Below are positions 47,839 through 60,736 of a stretch of DNA of 64,000 nt, in pieces. The stretch is from positions 5,767,001 through 5,831,000 of the forward strand of contig CM032123.1 in the NCBI GenBank assembly GCA_018894105.1, written 5' to 3'. This DNA comes from Jacaranda mimosifolia (Eukaryota > Streptophyta > Magnoliopsida > Lamiales > Bignoniaceae). Made by a program: the position numbers and the translations under genes. The notes below the pieces were generated by a model, which did no database searches, was not told where the DNA came from, and was given only the letters and a program-made list of their open reading frames with translations. Positions within the stretch are counted from its first letter, which is position 1; every line of letters starts with the position of its first letter.

Positions 47839-48226
47839 TTGAGCATTTTTTATTTATACAAAGCACATTAGGAGTCCGTTTGATAATCGGAATTAATCGA
47901 GTAAAATCTTGACCCAAATCGAGTACAATTATTTGATTATCGAATTTGATATTTTTTTACTCAACCTAATTAGACCTAACTTGATGAACCTGATTAAAAT
48001 TAAAAAAAAAAAAAAGAAAGAAAAAAAATTTTATTTACCTTAGTCCCTAAATCCCTATTTGTAAACCGGCATAATTTTCATTTACACTACATTTACTTTT
48101 CTTTTCTTCACTCTATCTCTCCTTTCTCCAGAGAGGGTGTTTAAATAAGCTTATAAGCTCCTAAAAATATCTTATAAGATGTTACAAAGTATTGTAGTTT
48201 TTCTTCGAAAGGAATATATGAGATCT

Positions 48227-50349
48227 AGGGTTGTTAATGGATCGAATTCGGACCGAATCATGTTGGATTCGAATCCAAATTTGACAATAATATGTCACAT
48301 CTGAATCCAACCCAAGATCCTATAACATTTGTAGTTAGTATAACTATATTCGAATTCTAATACTCCCAAAATCATCATATATTTATTATATTTCAAGAAA
48401 TTTAGTAGAACTCAAGTCCAAAACATTCACTCTTAAAGAAAACATACATAACAGATTAATGAATAAATTTATAAGTCTATTGATCATTTAACAGTAATAA
48501 TAGAATATAATTTAATCACATTCATTCATAAGATCATTACATTTTAAGTTTTATTGCTGATAATAGTATTTATTTGGCATAATAAATACATAGTCAAATT
48601 TGATTCTTCAATCAACTAATTATAGACGGCTTAAAGTTTTATAAAAAAGAAACTCATTTTAATCAAATCAAGATTTGCATTGCATTATTGCCATATCATG
48701 ACATTCTACTCTACTTATTATTCTTCCAGCTTCATTTTCAGTTATAAAACTAGAAAAACAAGTGATGTAGTTATGACGCAAATAAACTCAAAATCTAGCA
48801 ATTTATATGAAAAACACCTGATTTGATATATTGCATAGGAGTGCACTACTTCCTTCATCCAAAAATCCACTTTGGCATTGCAATAGGACCATGTGTATAC
48901 ATATATGTATATACTATATATATCTATAAGGCTATATATATTCGGATTTGAATTATTAATGAATCAGATCTAGCCAAATCTATATTCACTCTATTTATTT
49001 TAGATTATGAACTTTTTAAATTGGATCTTTAATATCTTTCGAATCTTTTATCAGTTAATGATCCTAAATAATTGTTAAGTTGCATTTTTTGTCCGTTTAT
49101 TCGTATAATTTCCCCTTGTGATTAATAGTAAAAATGCTTAACTATTGGGTTTTAACTTTCTTTTTATGTTTTGCGAAGCAAATTGAAGATTCAAGCTAAA
49201 TGCAGTTGGAAATCGAGTTTTCGACTTGCTTGGAGCAAAGATTGCATTCCCGAGGAGACGAGAAATGGAAGAAGAAAATAATTTGAGTGGGAACATGTTT
49301 TGGCAATTGTATATTCCCGGAATATTTTAATTTTTATTACTTAATTAGAATAATTTTAGTTTTCCTATCCTGGTAGGACTTTTATTAGTTTTCCAGTTGT
49401 ATTAGAAGTAGTAGGCTATTTATAGAGAACTAGGTTTCTTTCATGGGGAGTTTTTTCATTCTTTTGTCTAGCATATTTTTAGTTTCCTGCGCTTTTTCTC
49501 TCAGGCATGAGTTGCTAAACTCTTCTTCTAGCCTAAGGAATTATCGAAATTTTGGTTCTTCAATAGTTGTGAGATCTAATTGATTTAATTTGTTTTCCTT
49601 ATTCCTTGAGTATTTATTTATCTTCCGTTTTCATTATGATTATTTAAGTTCATTGAATTTATGGCCCAAATTTGATAACTTAGAATAATTGTCTTGTTAA
49701 TTAGAACATTAAATCCGTAATTGTTTAATTGTTCTAATATTTGTGGCAAATAACATAGTTATGTGTGGTGACTACATGCGTGATTTATGTTTTGTAGATA
49801 AATAATCTAGTCTAAATGAACCCCGCTTGTGTGTATTTGTTGGTTAGGGTTGGGTCTTTTTAGTTTTTAATGATGTTGATAAATTAAATCCTAGGAGCGC
49901 TTCTTTAGAGTTGTTTATTGACAAGGAAAATAACTAACGAGCTTCTCTTAGCTATCAAAATGGCAACGAGAGATTGGTTATTAGTGCGTTTGAGTAGCTA
50001 TAACCAGTCTATTCAAGAAAAGATGAATTAATCTTTGCATCAATGATCAGATATGTGAACCAAACTGAGATTTTACCTTAGGCTAGATTCCATTCTTATT
50101 GATTTCTTATTTTATTTGTGATTTATTTTACTTTTAAGATTTTAGTTTTCATTTTTATAAAAATCCCCATTCTATTTTATTTTATTCAGTAAATTTGAAA
50201 GAAATAAAACTTACAAGTCCTGTGGAATACGACCCTGCTCCCACTGATTACAAATCATATTTGTAGAGTAAGAATTTATTTTTGTTAGATTTGACACCCA
50301 TCAATAATCAAACCGAATTCAAATTAAAATCCGCTCCATTGGCAACCCT
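48227..50349. mobile_element. hAT-like element carrying a solo LTR
   Basis: The ends AGGGTTGTTAATGGATCG and CCATTGGCAACCCT are inverted repeats, with GAATTCGG-type subterminal motifs. Flanking TGAGATCT (48219-48226) and TGGGATCT (50352-50359) agree at 7 of 8 bases, with two extra bases at the right margin. The size fits hAT. About 890 bp belong to this element once the LTR at 49073-50303 is set aside. No transposase was seen. Confidence 0.65.
49073..50303 (+). repeat. Solo LTR with 5-bp target duplication
   Basis: It begins TGTTAAGTTGCATTTTTTG and ends TTGACACCCATCA, with the direct repeat ATAAT on both sides (49068-49072 and 50304-50308). There is no internal domain, as after recombination between two LTRs. 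The later part (ggcatgagttgctaaactc, gtggaatacgaccctgctcc) resembles LTRs I recall from other plant Ty3 elements; the lineage is uncertain. Confidence 0.8.
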
Positions 50350-51173
50350 AATGGGATCTTGACATCTCTTTCTTTTTTATAACTTATTTTCAAGATAATA
50401 ATCTCATAAGTATCAAATCTTATTTTATTCAATTTCTTTAAAAATAATATATAATATATTATAAATTTCAAAAATATCTTATAAATTATAGAAATTTATA
50501 AAAAAAAATTTAAATAAACCTAATAAAATACCCTCTAAATCCCTAAATCCCTTGTACCACATATTTGGTCCTTTCTTTCTCAACCACTATCATGCCCTAT
50601 CCTTCACCACCAGGTCCATCACCTCCGCGACAGCACCACTGGCTTGCCCACCTTTCACCAATTTCATTATTATTGTCATAGTCCAGGCACGTGCGACCCA
50701 CCCAAGCTTGCTTTCAAAACCCTTGGGTGTGTTACTTGCAACATTTTAATTTTGTGGATGTGACTTATTGACTTATTTAGTTATTTTTTAAATTTAATTG
50801 AAAAAATTGGAATTTTAAAATTCAACTAGTAACAAAAGTTGAAACAAGAGCCCAAAAAATAGGAAAATAGAAAGAGAGGATCTGATTATTTGACTCAATC
50901 CAACACCATCTAGACTAGGTTGATTTGGTTGGGGTTAGAAAACCCAAATTCAAGAATCCCAAAACGATAAGAATTGATTATAAATTTGGTACGTCTATTT
51001 GGATTAGTTTCTCTGACTTCTAAACATCCGTACATAGCATATCCTATTTCTTTTTTAAAAATATAAACTAAATATATATTGCCTTGAGTTGGATTAAGAA
51101 AAAATTACACTGATATATGTTACTTCGGATTGGATCCGATGAATAAACCATTTATGAGATAAATTTGGATTTT

Positions 51174-51495
51174 TAGTGCCCGTTTGGTTTTATTTTCATT
51201 TCACCATTTTCAGAATTTAAAAAAGTAGTTAATGAAAATGAGTTTGTATTTGGATGAATTGTTGGAAAAGTAATGATTAAGTTGAATTGTTAGATATAAT
51301 ATAATGGGAGAGAGAGCGAGAGAGAAAGAGGGAGAGAAGTTATTGTGAGTAGATATATAAGTTATTGAGGATTGTATTTTGAAAATAAAAATAAAAATAA
51401 TAACAGGTAAAAATATATAAGAAATAATGTTTTTTATTTTTAAAATAATAAAAAATGTGAAAATGGAGATTGAAAATGAAACCAAACCTACGCTA
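51174..51495. mobile_element. MITE with about 35-bp inverted repeats
   Basis: The left end TAGTGCCCGTTTGGTTTTAT, followed by ttcatttcaccattttc, is mirrored on the right by gtgaaaatggagattgaaaa and CCAAACCTACGCTA. It has no coding capacity. GTTTGG-type ends suggest the PIF/Harbinger (Tourist) or hAT class; the duplication is not clear enough to decide. Confidence 0.65.
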
Positions 51496-51834
51496 AATCT
51501 TTTGAATTCCAATAAATTTAGAATGGGCTTATGAGTTTTTGTCCAACTCTTATCGCACTTCTCAGTCTTATTTTTTTTAAAACAAGCTGAAGAAAAATAA
51601 TGAATAATATTTCAAAAAAATCCTGGAAGGATACAGGTAATAATTTGTAAAATCTCACGATGCAGTTCCATAATTCCTTTTAATTGTTTCCAGAACTATC
51701 TCAGCACATGGCAGGACATCATGAGCTCTTAGAACCTAGCTTTTCCTTTGCTTTCTGTTCTTTCAAAAGCTTCTTCAGAGTCTTTTGTTCTTTGACCAAG
51801 ATCCTCAGTCCTATTTTTGTGTATTCACTACTAA

Positions 51835-52220
51835 GAGGGTATTTGGGAGAGCTTATAAGTTCCTCAAAATATTTTATAAAATATTCGAGAACTTATAAGA
51901 TATTAAAAAATGTTTGGTAATTTTTTTAAAAAAGAACTTATGAGCTTTAAAAATAAGATATTAAAAGTTTATAAGCTTTTTTTTAAAAAGTAAAAAGTTT
52001 CCAATTTATTTTGAACATTTTAACAAGCTCTTCTAATTTGAATCATATTAATTATAAAATGACATTATTAACATTTTATAAGCTCTAAGATCTTATTTTT
52101 ACCCAAACACTTTAAGAACTTATTTTTAATTAAAAAATATCTAGCATCTTATAAGCTTCAAAAATATCTTATAAGATGTAGGAGCTTGTAAGATCTTTTA
52201 AATAAGCTTAGCCAACCATC
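51835..52220. mobile_element. Tourist-like MITE, third copy
   Basis: GAGGGTATTTGGGAGAGC on the left (preceded by TAA) and AGCTTAGCCAACCATC on the right, with internal CTTATAAG/CTTATAAGAT motifs, as in 36726-37177. The right end abuts LTR-derived sequence at 52222. Confidence 0.65.
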
Positions 52221-52221
52221 T

Positions 52222-52512
52222 TGTAGCACCCCGCCCGGGAGGTGCCTGCTTCGAGCCGAGGTGTTACTCCAGTCTTATTCATAATAATTCAAACAAAATA
52301 CGCACCTCCAAAATTCCAGTTTGAAAAGCTACACAACAACCCAAAAACCATTCATTCCAACTTTCTATTACATTTCACTAAACCTAAGGCACGCAGACAC
52401 GTACACATAAAAAGATAATGTCAAGCTTACTTAACTATTTACACAAGGTACTCAAAATGTCTAAGCATAAGAAATATGTGCATCCTAGTTGAGTCCATAA
52501 ATATATACATAC
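52222..52512 (-). repeat. Ty3 LTR end, same family as 13040-13092
   Basis: TGTAGCACCCCGCCC with aggtg and gccgaggtgttactcc matches the reverse complement of the last 53 bases before 13092. It is therefore the 3' end of an LTR in minus orientation, cut off by a CACTA-type terminus at 52513. Confidence 0.55.
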
Positions 52513-53030
52513 CACTACAACAAATTACACTTTTAGTAACAAAGAATTTCATTATGTTAACGCTTAAATTCGTTGCCTTAGGTAATTGGTAATGAAATTT
52601 TGATTACCAAAGTTTCGTGTGTTAAAGCCCGTCGCTATAAATATTTGTAACGAGCATTTTGGTTCGTTAAAAATGATTACCTTATGGCGACAAAACATTT
52701 TGGTTCGTTACCAAAAATATGATATTAGTAACAAAAAAATGTGTTAGTTATAATAGATTTTTATAGCGTAACGAAATATTTAGTTATTAAAATATTGGTA
52801 ATTTTGTTGCATTTTATTTTTTCGTTACCAATGCATAATATAATAATATTACTTATTTAATTAAGTACAATTACTAATTGTTTATGTAACAAAATATTTG
52901 GTTACAAATAGTTAAATAATATTTTAATTAAAAAATAAACATTTCGTTACTAATGGAATAGATAACTAAGAGTGTCGTTATGAGAGAAATTAAAAGTTTT
53001 ATTACATTTAGTACATGTAATACATTAATT
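52513..53030 (+). mobile_element. CACTA-type end with subterminal repeats
   Basis: CACTACAACAAATTACAC is a plant CACTA terminus. It is followed by about 500 bp dense in GTAACGAA/TTCGTTAC motifs in both orientations. The opposite end was not found. The more GC-rich 53040-53460 that follows has no recognisable protein and may be internal element sequence. Confidence 0.55.
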
Positions 53031-54060
53031 TTTTAGGCCTTAAGCTGTCTCAATTAACCATACTTAGCCCACCTAGTATTTCTTTTTTTTCAGGGTTTGG
53101 TAACTGGACCTGGGACATAGGCTGGAGACATCCCCACGAGCTGGGCTTTAGGATAGCAATGTCTCTGGCGCTGGGCTGCTAGCAGGAGGGCCCAACATTA
53201 ACTAGGCTGTCTTCCCCATGGGCCACTTCAACTGGCCGAAGCTCAATCTCGAGCTTGATTGGTGGGACTTGGCACTAGATTGAAGGTTGGGCTTCGCAGC
53301 AAGGGCCGCCTGAATGGGCCAAGGTATGGTGGACTTAGGTGTGTTAGGCAATGGCACGATGGGCCACCAGTAGATGGGCTGGAGAACACTGAGCCCAACA
53401 ATTTTTGGGCTGGAAGGACCAATGCAGATTGGACCTTGGCCTATTAAGCTACTGGAAATGGAACTCAAAAATTGCTTCTAGCAGGACTCGTACCTACACC
53501 TACGGGTACCTGCAAGAAGACACTTACCAACTTGGCTACAATTGATATTAGTTAATATAGATATGTGCATAGATACTTATACTCATTGAGCTTGGCGTGG
53601 CTCGTTTAACTGACAAGTTCAAATTGTTCGCAAATAGTCTCGTCTCATTTACACTCCTAATTCTTAATGTAAATAAAATAAAATAAATATTAGTCGGAAG
53701 AGTAAAAGGTGAATTTTTTATACTATTAAAAATAAGTTTTGAAAATCAATGATATGATATAATTAGTTTATTAGAATATTTTAGAATAATATTATTATTT
53801 TTAAAAATAAATAATAATTGTCATGTGAATAAATAAAATAAGAGTATCAAATAGTGAACTAAAAGAAATAAGTAGAAATTGTGGGATAATTATATAACAT
53901 AGCTGCATGAAACAAAGAAATTTTATTACATATATGTATATATAAATTGTTAGGTAAAGGAGTAATATTTTTGCATTGTGAATTTTGGGTAAAGAAAATA
54001 CTATAATAATTCATTTCATTAATCAACATATATAATATTAACAAGCAAGTAGAAATCTAG
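53031..54060. other. No gene recognised
   Basis: 53040-53460 is less AT-rich than its surroundings, with GGGC-rich phrases (gggctt, tgggctg). The open frames on both strands (62 and 88 residues) have no known motif. 53550-54060 is AT-rich with nothing visible. Confidence 0.4.
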
Positions 54061-54065
54061 ACTAA

Positions 54066-54305
54066 GTGGGTGTTTGGTAAGCTTTTAATAAAAAGATATT
54101 ATAAGAACTTTTTAAGCTTATAAAAATATCAGATTTTATCTTTTAATATAAGCCTTGCAATGTATGAATAAAATAAAAAACTTAAAATTCATACAGTCTA
54201 AATTATTATAGGAGCATGTTCAAAATTTAAAAATAAGTGAATACCTCTTTACATTTTGTAGAAGAGCTTATAATATAAAACACTTTATTTTAAAAATTTA
54301 TAAAA
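54066..54305. mobile_element. Tourist-like MITE fragment
   Basis: TAA-GTGGGTGTTTGGTAAGCTTTT resembles the left end of the 36726 family, with later tataaaaatatc and gagcttataatata motifs. The right end is not clear. Confidence 0.4.
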
Positions 54306-54424
54306 AAAATATTTATCAGCAATAATTGGCATTACATATATACACACACATATATATATATATTAAAAAATTATGGAAAGTAAAAAACAAAGGGCAATCT
54401 AATAAGCAAAACAAATATTATTAT

Positions 54425-54600
54425 TAATTGTGGCGGTTTAGAAAAACTGCCTTGAAGTTATTCATTCAGTGGTGATTACACTAACTGTTGCCATTTATTG
54501 TGAATTCCGCGGCAGTTTGGATAAATCGCCGCTTAACCACCATCAAATTAATATTTTGCGGCGGTTGAGACAAACCGTCGCAAAATATATACTGCGATTA
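54425..54600. repeat. GCGGTT-type subterminal repeats (CACTA-like relic)
   Basis: Alternating GGCGGTTTAG, GCGGCAGTTT, AATCGCCGC and GCGGCGGTTGAGAC motifs in both orientations, a pattern seen near CACTA ends. No CACTA terminus was located. Confidence 0.4.
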
Positions 54601-55900
54601 ACCTATCTAATTAAATATTAAAATTATTTAATTCGGAATGAATAAAAAGAAAAAAAATAGATAAAATAAAAGTAATTTAAATTTTATTGATAAATTTTTA
54701 TATATGTACATTATATATATATACATGTGAATAAGTATAAATTGAAAAAAATAAGTATACATGTATGAATAATTAGAAAGAAAAAAGATAAAAATAAAAA
54801 TTATTTAAAATTTTATAGATAAATTTACATATATATGTATAAAATGAGAATATATGAAATAATGAGAAATGAGAAATAATGACAAATTTATATATATATA
54901 TATATATGTATATAATGAGAAATATATGAAATAATGGAAGAAGAGAGAAATGAGAATAAAAAGAAAAGAAAAGAATGAAAAAAAGAGAAAAAAATAAAAT
55001 ATGATAATAAAAAGTTATTTAAATTGAATTGTAAATATGTGAAAAGATTAAAAGTAAATTGGTCTTTTTATATTAAAATTATGTTAAATGAACAACAAAT
55101 GTGGAGAGGGAGGCAGCGTGCGTGGTTTTATAAAATATAAAGAAGTTATTATGTATATATATATATATATATATATATTCACATGAGGGTTTGATGCCTA
55201 TTTCACGAATCACAGGGGATTATATTCGGAAAATTGAATTTTTGATCCCATTGGATAGGAGGGTTTGCACTTTCAGTACCTAGGTCGACACTTATATGAC
55301 CAAAACTCTAATTTTTTTTAACACATTTGGGACAACACCTCAACTTCTGTTAGTGTTTGGGCAAAACTGTTAAATTAAAAAAAAAAAAAAAATGCCCAAC
55401 AACCCCAAAATTTTGATTTATTTATAAAAATTCTTCAAAATTTGAAATGCCCAATCAACCTTCATTAAAAAAATATAAAAAAATATTAATTTTTTTTAAT
55501 AATATATAACACAAGATCCTCATAAAAAATTAAAAATTTTATATATCTATATAAATATCATATAAATATATATAAAATAAATATCATATAAATATATACA
55601 TAAATATATATATATATATAATCCACCACTCTCCCCCAACCCCACACTGCCGGCCATGAGCAGCCGGCTATGGAAAAATCGCTAGTAGCCAATGGCCAAA
55701 TCTAGCCACTAGCTATGGCCAGCCATAGCCGATCGGCCACTGGCTACTAGCTAGCTATGGCCTGGCTTGGGGTTTGGGGGGGAGTGCGGGTTGGTTGGAG
55801 AGGTGGGGGTGGGTGGGGGCCGAGGGGAGGGGGGAGGGGGAAAGGCGGGGTGGCGAAGGAGCAAAATATATATGTATATATATACACATTTTTATTTATT
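54601..55900. mobile_element. MULE-like relics with a GC-rich palindromic patch
   Basis: 54640-55150 resembles the interior and right end of the MULE in copy C (gagggaggcagcgtgcgtgg; aattagaaagaaaaaagata). 55620-55860 is a GC-rich patch in AT-rich DNA containing inverted copies of GGCCATAGCC/GGCTATGG, as in 45290-45730. No complete termini were found. Confidence 0.4.
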
Positions 55901-56221
55901 TATTTGTTGTTAATTAATAAATTTTTATCATATTAGCCGAAATTGATTTTTTTTACTTATGTTATTTATTTAAAATCATTACATTATTTTGTTCAAAATA
56001 ATTAAAAATATTTATTTATTTAAAATTATTAAAATTTTATTGTTAGGATAAAATTTTAGATTTTATTTTTATTTAAATTATTTATTTTGATTAATAAATA
56101 AATTTAATTTTTTTTATCTATATATACATATCAAGGTCTCGCAGGGTTCAAACTCTTGATCTCATACATTTTAACTTATTTATTTTTTATTAATTATAAA
56201 TTTAATGAAATTAGTTAAAAT

Positions 56222-56450
56222 TAGGGCTTGTTTGTTTATGAATTAGAGCATTTTGTCAAAATATTTTAGCAAAATAGCTTTTGGGAAGTGGGTTGGGGAA
56301 TGTATTTTGGGTGGTAGTTGGAAAATGAGTTGGGAGAAAATTATTTATTTATTTGTGTTTTAGGAGGGAATAAGATATCATATCAATAAGTTTTTTATTG
56401 GGTTGGTAGGATGAAATTGACATTTTAAAATTACTATTGTTAGTATGATA
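56222..56450 (-). repeat. Repeat related to the 17165 arm
   Basis: It starts TTAGGGCTTGTTTGTTTA like 17164, and the segment gagaaaattatttatttatt, then ggagggaata, matches the reverse complement of 17440-17510. A dispersed repeat end. Confidence 0.5.
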
Positions 56451-57299
56451 TTTTTAGATCTTATATTTATTTTTAAATTATTTATTTTAGTTAATAAATA
56501 TTTTTTTTATATTTAATAAATATATTCAACTTAATCTAATTAAATTATTTTAGATATGATTATTTTTTAATATTATTGACATGTAATTTAAAAACAAAAT
56601 CATATTAATTAAGAGATGGATTTGATTTTTATTTTTATTTTATAATTAATAAATATGTTTACTTAAATTTGATTAAATTACTTTAGATATGTTGATGATT
56701 TTAAATTTTTATTTTTTTAGTTCAACTTCAATTAAAAGATTATTTAATATTTAAAAAATTATTAATAAAATTATTTAAATTTATTTTGAGTAATTTAAAT
56801 ATATTGAAGTTAAACCCCCATGTTAAAGTTACAAATAAGTCTAGGGGTATTTTTGTTTGAAAAATAATCAATACAACTTTTGAAGGATATTTTTAAATTT
56901 TAATATAAAATTTCAACCGATGTCTACAAATTTGTTAAGGATGCTAATAGTTCTTCAAAAATTTAATTAAATATATGGGGATAAAATATAATTTTATTAA
57001 ACGTATAACTATATTACTAAGTGTATATTACAACGTCATAAGTATTTCAAAATTTTCAACTATATTAAAGTTATATAAGTTGATCAATTTCAAAACAATT
57101 TGCGTTAATTAAGTGTAGAAATTTTTTAAAAAATGCATGTTCAAATCATCCACATCAATATATTATTAGTACAGAATATTTTAATTTTTAAAATGAAATT
57201 AATCACAGATAAAAACTAAAGTTTTTAGAATTTATAAATAATTTTTCTAGAATCTTTTTGTTTTAAAACAATGTCCTAATAAATAATAATAAAGAATAG
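56451..57299. other. AT-rich, nothing recognised
   Basis: No coding or repeat structure was identified. Confidence 0.4.
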
Positions 57300-59670
57300 A
57301 ATTAAATTTTTAACCCTCATAATAATACGTCATAATTCATCTTATAACATAAGATAAAACAAATAAATTTTTGTATATACTAGTTATACACAAAATGGAG
57401 GGCTGAGCTAAAATTTGGAGGGAATAAAAAACTAATAGGAGAATTCATTTTTGGAGGGAAACTTATTTTTTGAAGGAAATATAATATGTAGACCAACTAA
57501 TTCTTAAGAACAACTTATTCAAGTTTATGAAAGTTAATAATTATTACATTTAATAATATACTCTAAGTTAATACTTTCTTTACACTATATTAGATCTCAA
57601 AAATTATCTTCATTTTAGCAATTTATATAGTAAAACATACACACAATTAACATATAGATATCTATAAGTTATAAAAATCTTTAACTGGCCAATACAACGA
57701 TTAAAAAATGAAATGTAACATTAACAGGCCTAACTTCAGGGACCGTTTTCTTTTCATTAAGTACTATGATAAACTAAATTTCTTTATTTTCTTTTGCTAT
57801 TTAGGTATGTAACCTTTAACTATTTATTTTAAGGAGTTTTTAGAATTTTTCTAAAAGAATATTGTAATAAATTATAATAAAAAATTAAATTCTTAAGCAC
57901 CAAAATTTATAAGTCCAAATTATATGTTATTTAACTACTTTAACTATAGTAGAAGTCATTTAATAATTTAAAAATTATATGTCAATTCATTATATAATCT
58001 AAGATAAAAGAAATTAAGTTTGCTATAAATTATGTACACAAAAAAATGGAGGAGCTAAAATTTAGAGGAATTGAAAAAATGAAGAGAATTCATTATTAGA
58101 GGGAATCAAATTTTTGGAAGAAATCAAGTTAAATTATTATATCAAACTAATAATAAAACAATTGTTAAGTTTTTTATGGGCCAAATTTTGGAGGGAATAC
58201 AAAGTTGGAGGGAAACAAAATTGCATTGCCATCGAAATTTAGTATCAAAAAACAATTGGTTACAATTCGTATTTAGCCAACTTTTGAATCAAGGAAATTT
58301 TGGCGGGAATATAAATCAATATTACATACACTCGGTAAGCAAGGAAATTGTTACCATTGCTAAAGCCCAATTCTTAAAAAGAGATTAGTTCAAACCCTCA
58401 AGAAAGTCTAATTTACTAATTAACAATAAAATTGGTCAAGCCAATTTAATAAAAAAGAAGTTGGTGAAGCCCAATTAACTAAAGTTTTTAATCAATGTGA
58501 AGACTAATTCATGAAGAAAGCCTAATTTACTAATGTTCTGAAAAATGGGTCTTAATAATAATTAAAAAAAAAATTGGTGAAGCCCAATTAGCCAAATTTA
58601 TAAATTATGTCGAGACTGTCAATGAGAATGCCCAATTTACTAACTGAAAAATTACGAAGCTCGATTAAAAAGAAAAAAAGTTGGTGAAGTGTAAATTGAT
58701 GTGAAGCCCAATTCACTTAAAAAGTTGTCAAGCCCAATTATAAAAAAAAAAAAAAAAGGTAATTAGGTGAAGCCAAATTAACCAACTCTTGAAACTAAGA
58801 AATAGACCAACTATTACATAAAGTCCAATTCACTAATTTATAATTAAAAACATTAATAAAGTAATTCCTAATTGAAGTATAATTCACCAATTTATTAAAA
58901 AAATTGGTGAAACACAATTATTAATTAAAAAAATTGAAAGAGCACAATAACTAATTTTTAAATTATTATGATAAAAAGTTGGTGAAATCTAATTCTTAGA
59001 CAAATCCCAATTAACCAATTCACTATAAATTTTGGTGAAGCTCAATTTTTAAAAATAGATTAGAGAAAACCAATTAACCAATTCTTTAAGTTAATGTCAA
59101 CCCTAATTCCTAAACAAAGAATAATAATTCCCTGAAAAATTGATGGACCCAAATTAATAGAAAATAAGTTGGTAAAACTCAATTAATTAATTCTTTAAAT
59201 TAATATTAAGTGCAATTCTTAAACAAATAAACTAATTTACTATAAAACTGATAAACTCCAATCAATAGAACAAAAGTTGCTAATGCCCAATTAATTTATT
59301 TAGTCAAAATTTGGTCAAGCTTATTTCTCAAGATGAAAGCCTCATTCACAAGTTAGTCCACTTGTAATTTGTTCATCATCAAATTCTTAGAAGAAAAAAA
59401 AAAAAAAACTCAATAATTTATTCACTAAAATTTTTGCTCATGCTCAATTCCTTAAAGAAAGCCAACAAATCATTTGGTCAATTCAAATTTGTTGAAGACC
59501 AACTCTTAAAACAAAACCCAAATCACCAATTAATTCACTATAAATTTAGTCAAACTTATTTCTTAAATGACAGCCCAACTCAAAAATTATCTACTATAAA
59601 TTTGTTAAACCCCAAACTTTAAAAGAATTCTAGTTCAACAAATAATTCACAAAAAAATTGTAACGCTGAA
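57300..59670. repeat. Degenerate duplicated tract with (A)AGCCCAATT-type motifs
   Basis: 57340-57500 and 57960-58135 are diverged copies about 620 bp apart (each has an ataagataaaa-like part, acaaaatggagg, gagctaaaattt and gagaattcat). From about 58360 to 59640 variants of ttggtgaagcccaattaacc recur at irregular intervals of about 30-90 bp. No long open frame is present; the small frames at 58176 and 59434 lie in these repeats. Confidence 0.55.
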
Positions 59671-59672
59671 TT

Positions 59673-60705
59673 TGTAACACCCCTAAAATTCAGTATTTTC
59701 GGAAATAAGGATTTAAAAATTAAGAGATTTATTGATCGAATTTTAGGGCTTGAAAAAAAATAATAAAAAGGATTCAATTGCAAGAAATTGGAAACTTATG
59801 GGGTTGGATTGCAATTTGAGAAGACTTGATTTGGGCCATTTTTATAAGCTTAGGGGCTTGCACGGTATTTTTCTAGTCAACTAGGACCTATATTCTATTT
59901 TAATTACTTAAGGACTTAATTGATTTAACTTAATATAGACTAAGGACTAAATTGTAATTATTAAAAATTAGATTTTATGAAATCTGCAATTCTTCTTCTT
60001 CTTCTTCTTCTTCTTTCTTCTCCTCCACCTGTGACCACTACTTCATCCTGGTGATCTTCCACAGCGACCACATTTCACCAAACCAAATCGATCGAATCAC
60101 TTCTCTTAACTCCAGCTACACTCGCACACCAACATGCACAACTGAATCCCACTCCGATGAGCCACCACAAGAGAGATCGAGAACAAGTTTCATGGCGGGC
60201 AAGTGGGTTTCTCATTTTTCGGCAACCAACTTTAACTCCAAGGAATGGTTTGGGCAGTACTCGACAGAGAGAAAAACGTAGGGGCATTGCATGACGGTGA
60301 AATGCAGCAGCGGTGATAGGAATTGGTGATCGGAACACGGTGGTGAAGACCCATTTTGAAGGCTGTTGAGCTCGGTTGAGGATGCTATAGGCCGTGAAAC
60401 TTGAAACTGAAGGCGGCATTGGATTTAGGAGCTCCAGAGGAACATTTTGGTGGTGACCGCAAGATTTTTCGGCAACGCTCCAGCGGTGCTCCGATGACCA
60501 TGAACCGATTTCTTCTCCTTGTTCCGACAATTGCAGTCGTGCTCTTGGTTTGTGATTTCGAGGCCTATATAAGCCATTTGGGTAATAGAGGGTTAAGAAT
60601 TAAAGCTTTAATTAGGTTGTATCTTATTATATATATAATGCATATGTTGTACTTTCCTAATTTAGCTTGTATTTATGCCAAGAATGAGAATGTTAGAATG
60701 ATAGG

Positions 60706-60736
<31 letters not shown>

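Larger units (their letters stand above)
48133..50535. mobile_element. Tourist-like MITE split by a nested hAT-like element
   Basis: The left end GAGGGTGTTTAAATAAGC with ctcctaaaaatatcttataa belongs to the same family as 36726-37177. The right end at 50535 (ATACCCTC, preceded by taaataaacctaataaa) mirrors it. The two halves are 48133-48218 and about 50352-50535; everything between is later insertions. The flanking bases do not give a clean TTA duplication. Confidence 0.55.

Noticed and set aside
53202..53468. 88-residue minus-strand frame in a GC-richer patch
   Set aside because: No recognised motif and a competing frame on the other strand; more likely internal CACTA or other repeat sequence.
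60075..60530. 151-residue open frame on the minus strand, overlapping open frames on the plus strand
   Set aside because: It lies wholly inside a well-delimited LTR (59673-61860), shows no recognisable domain and overlaps other frames; probably chance openness.
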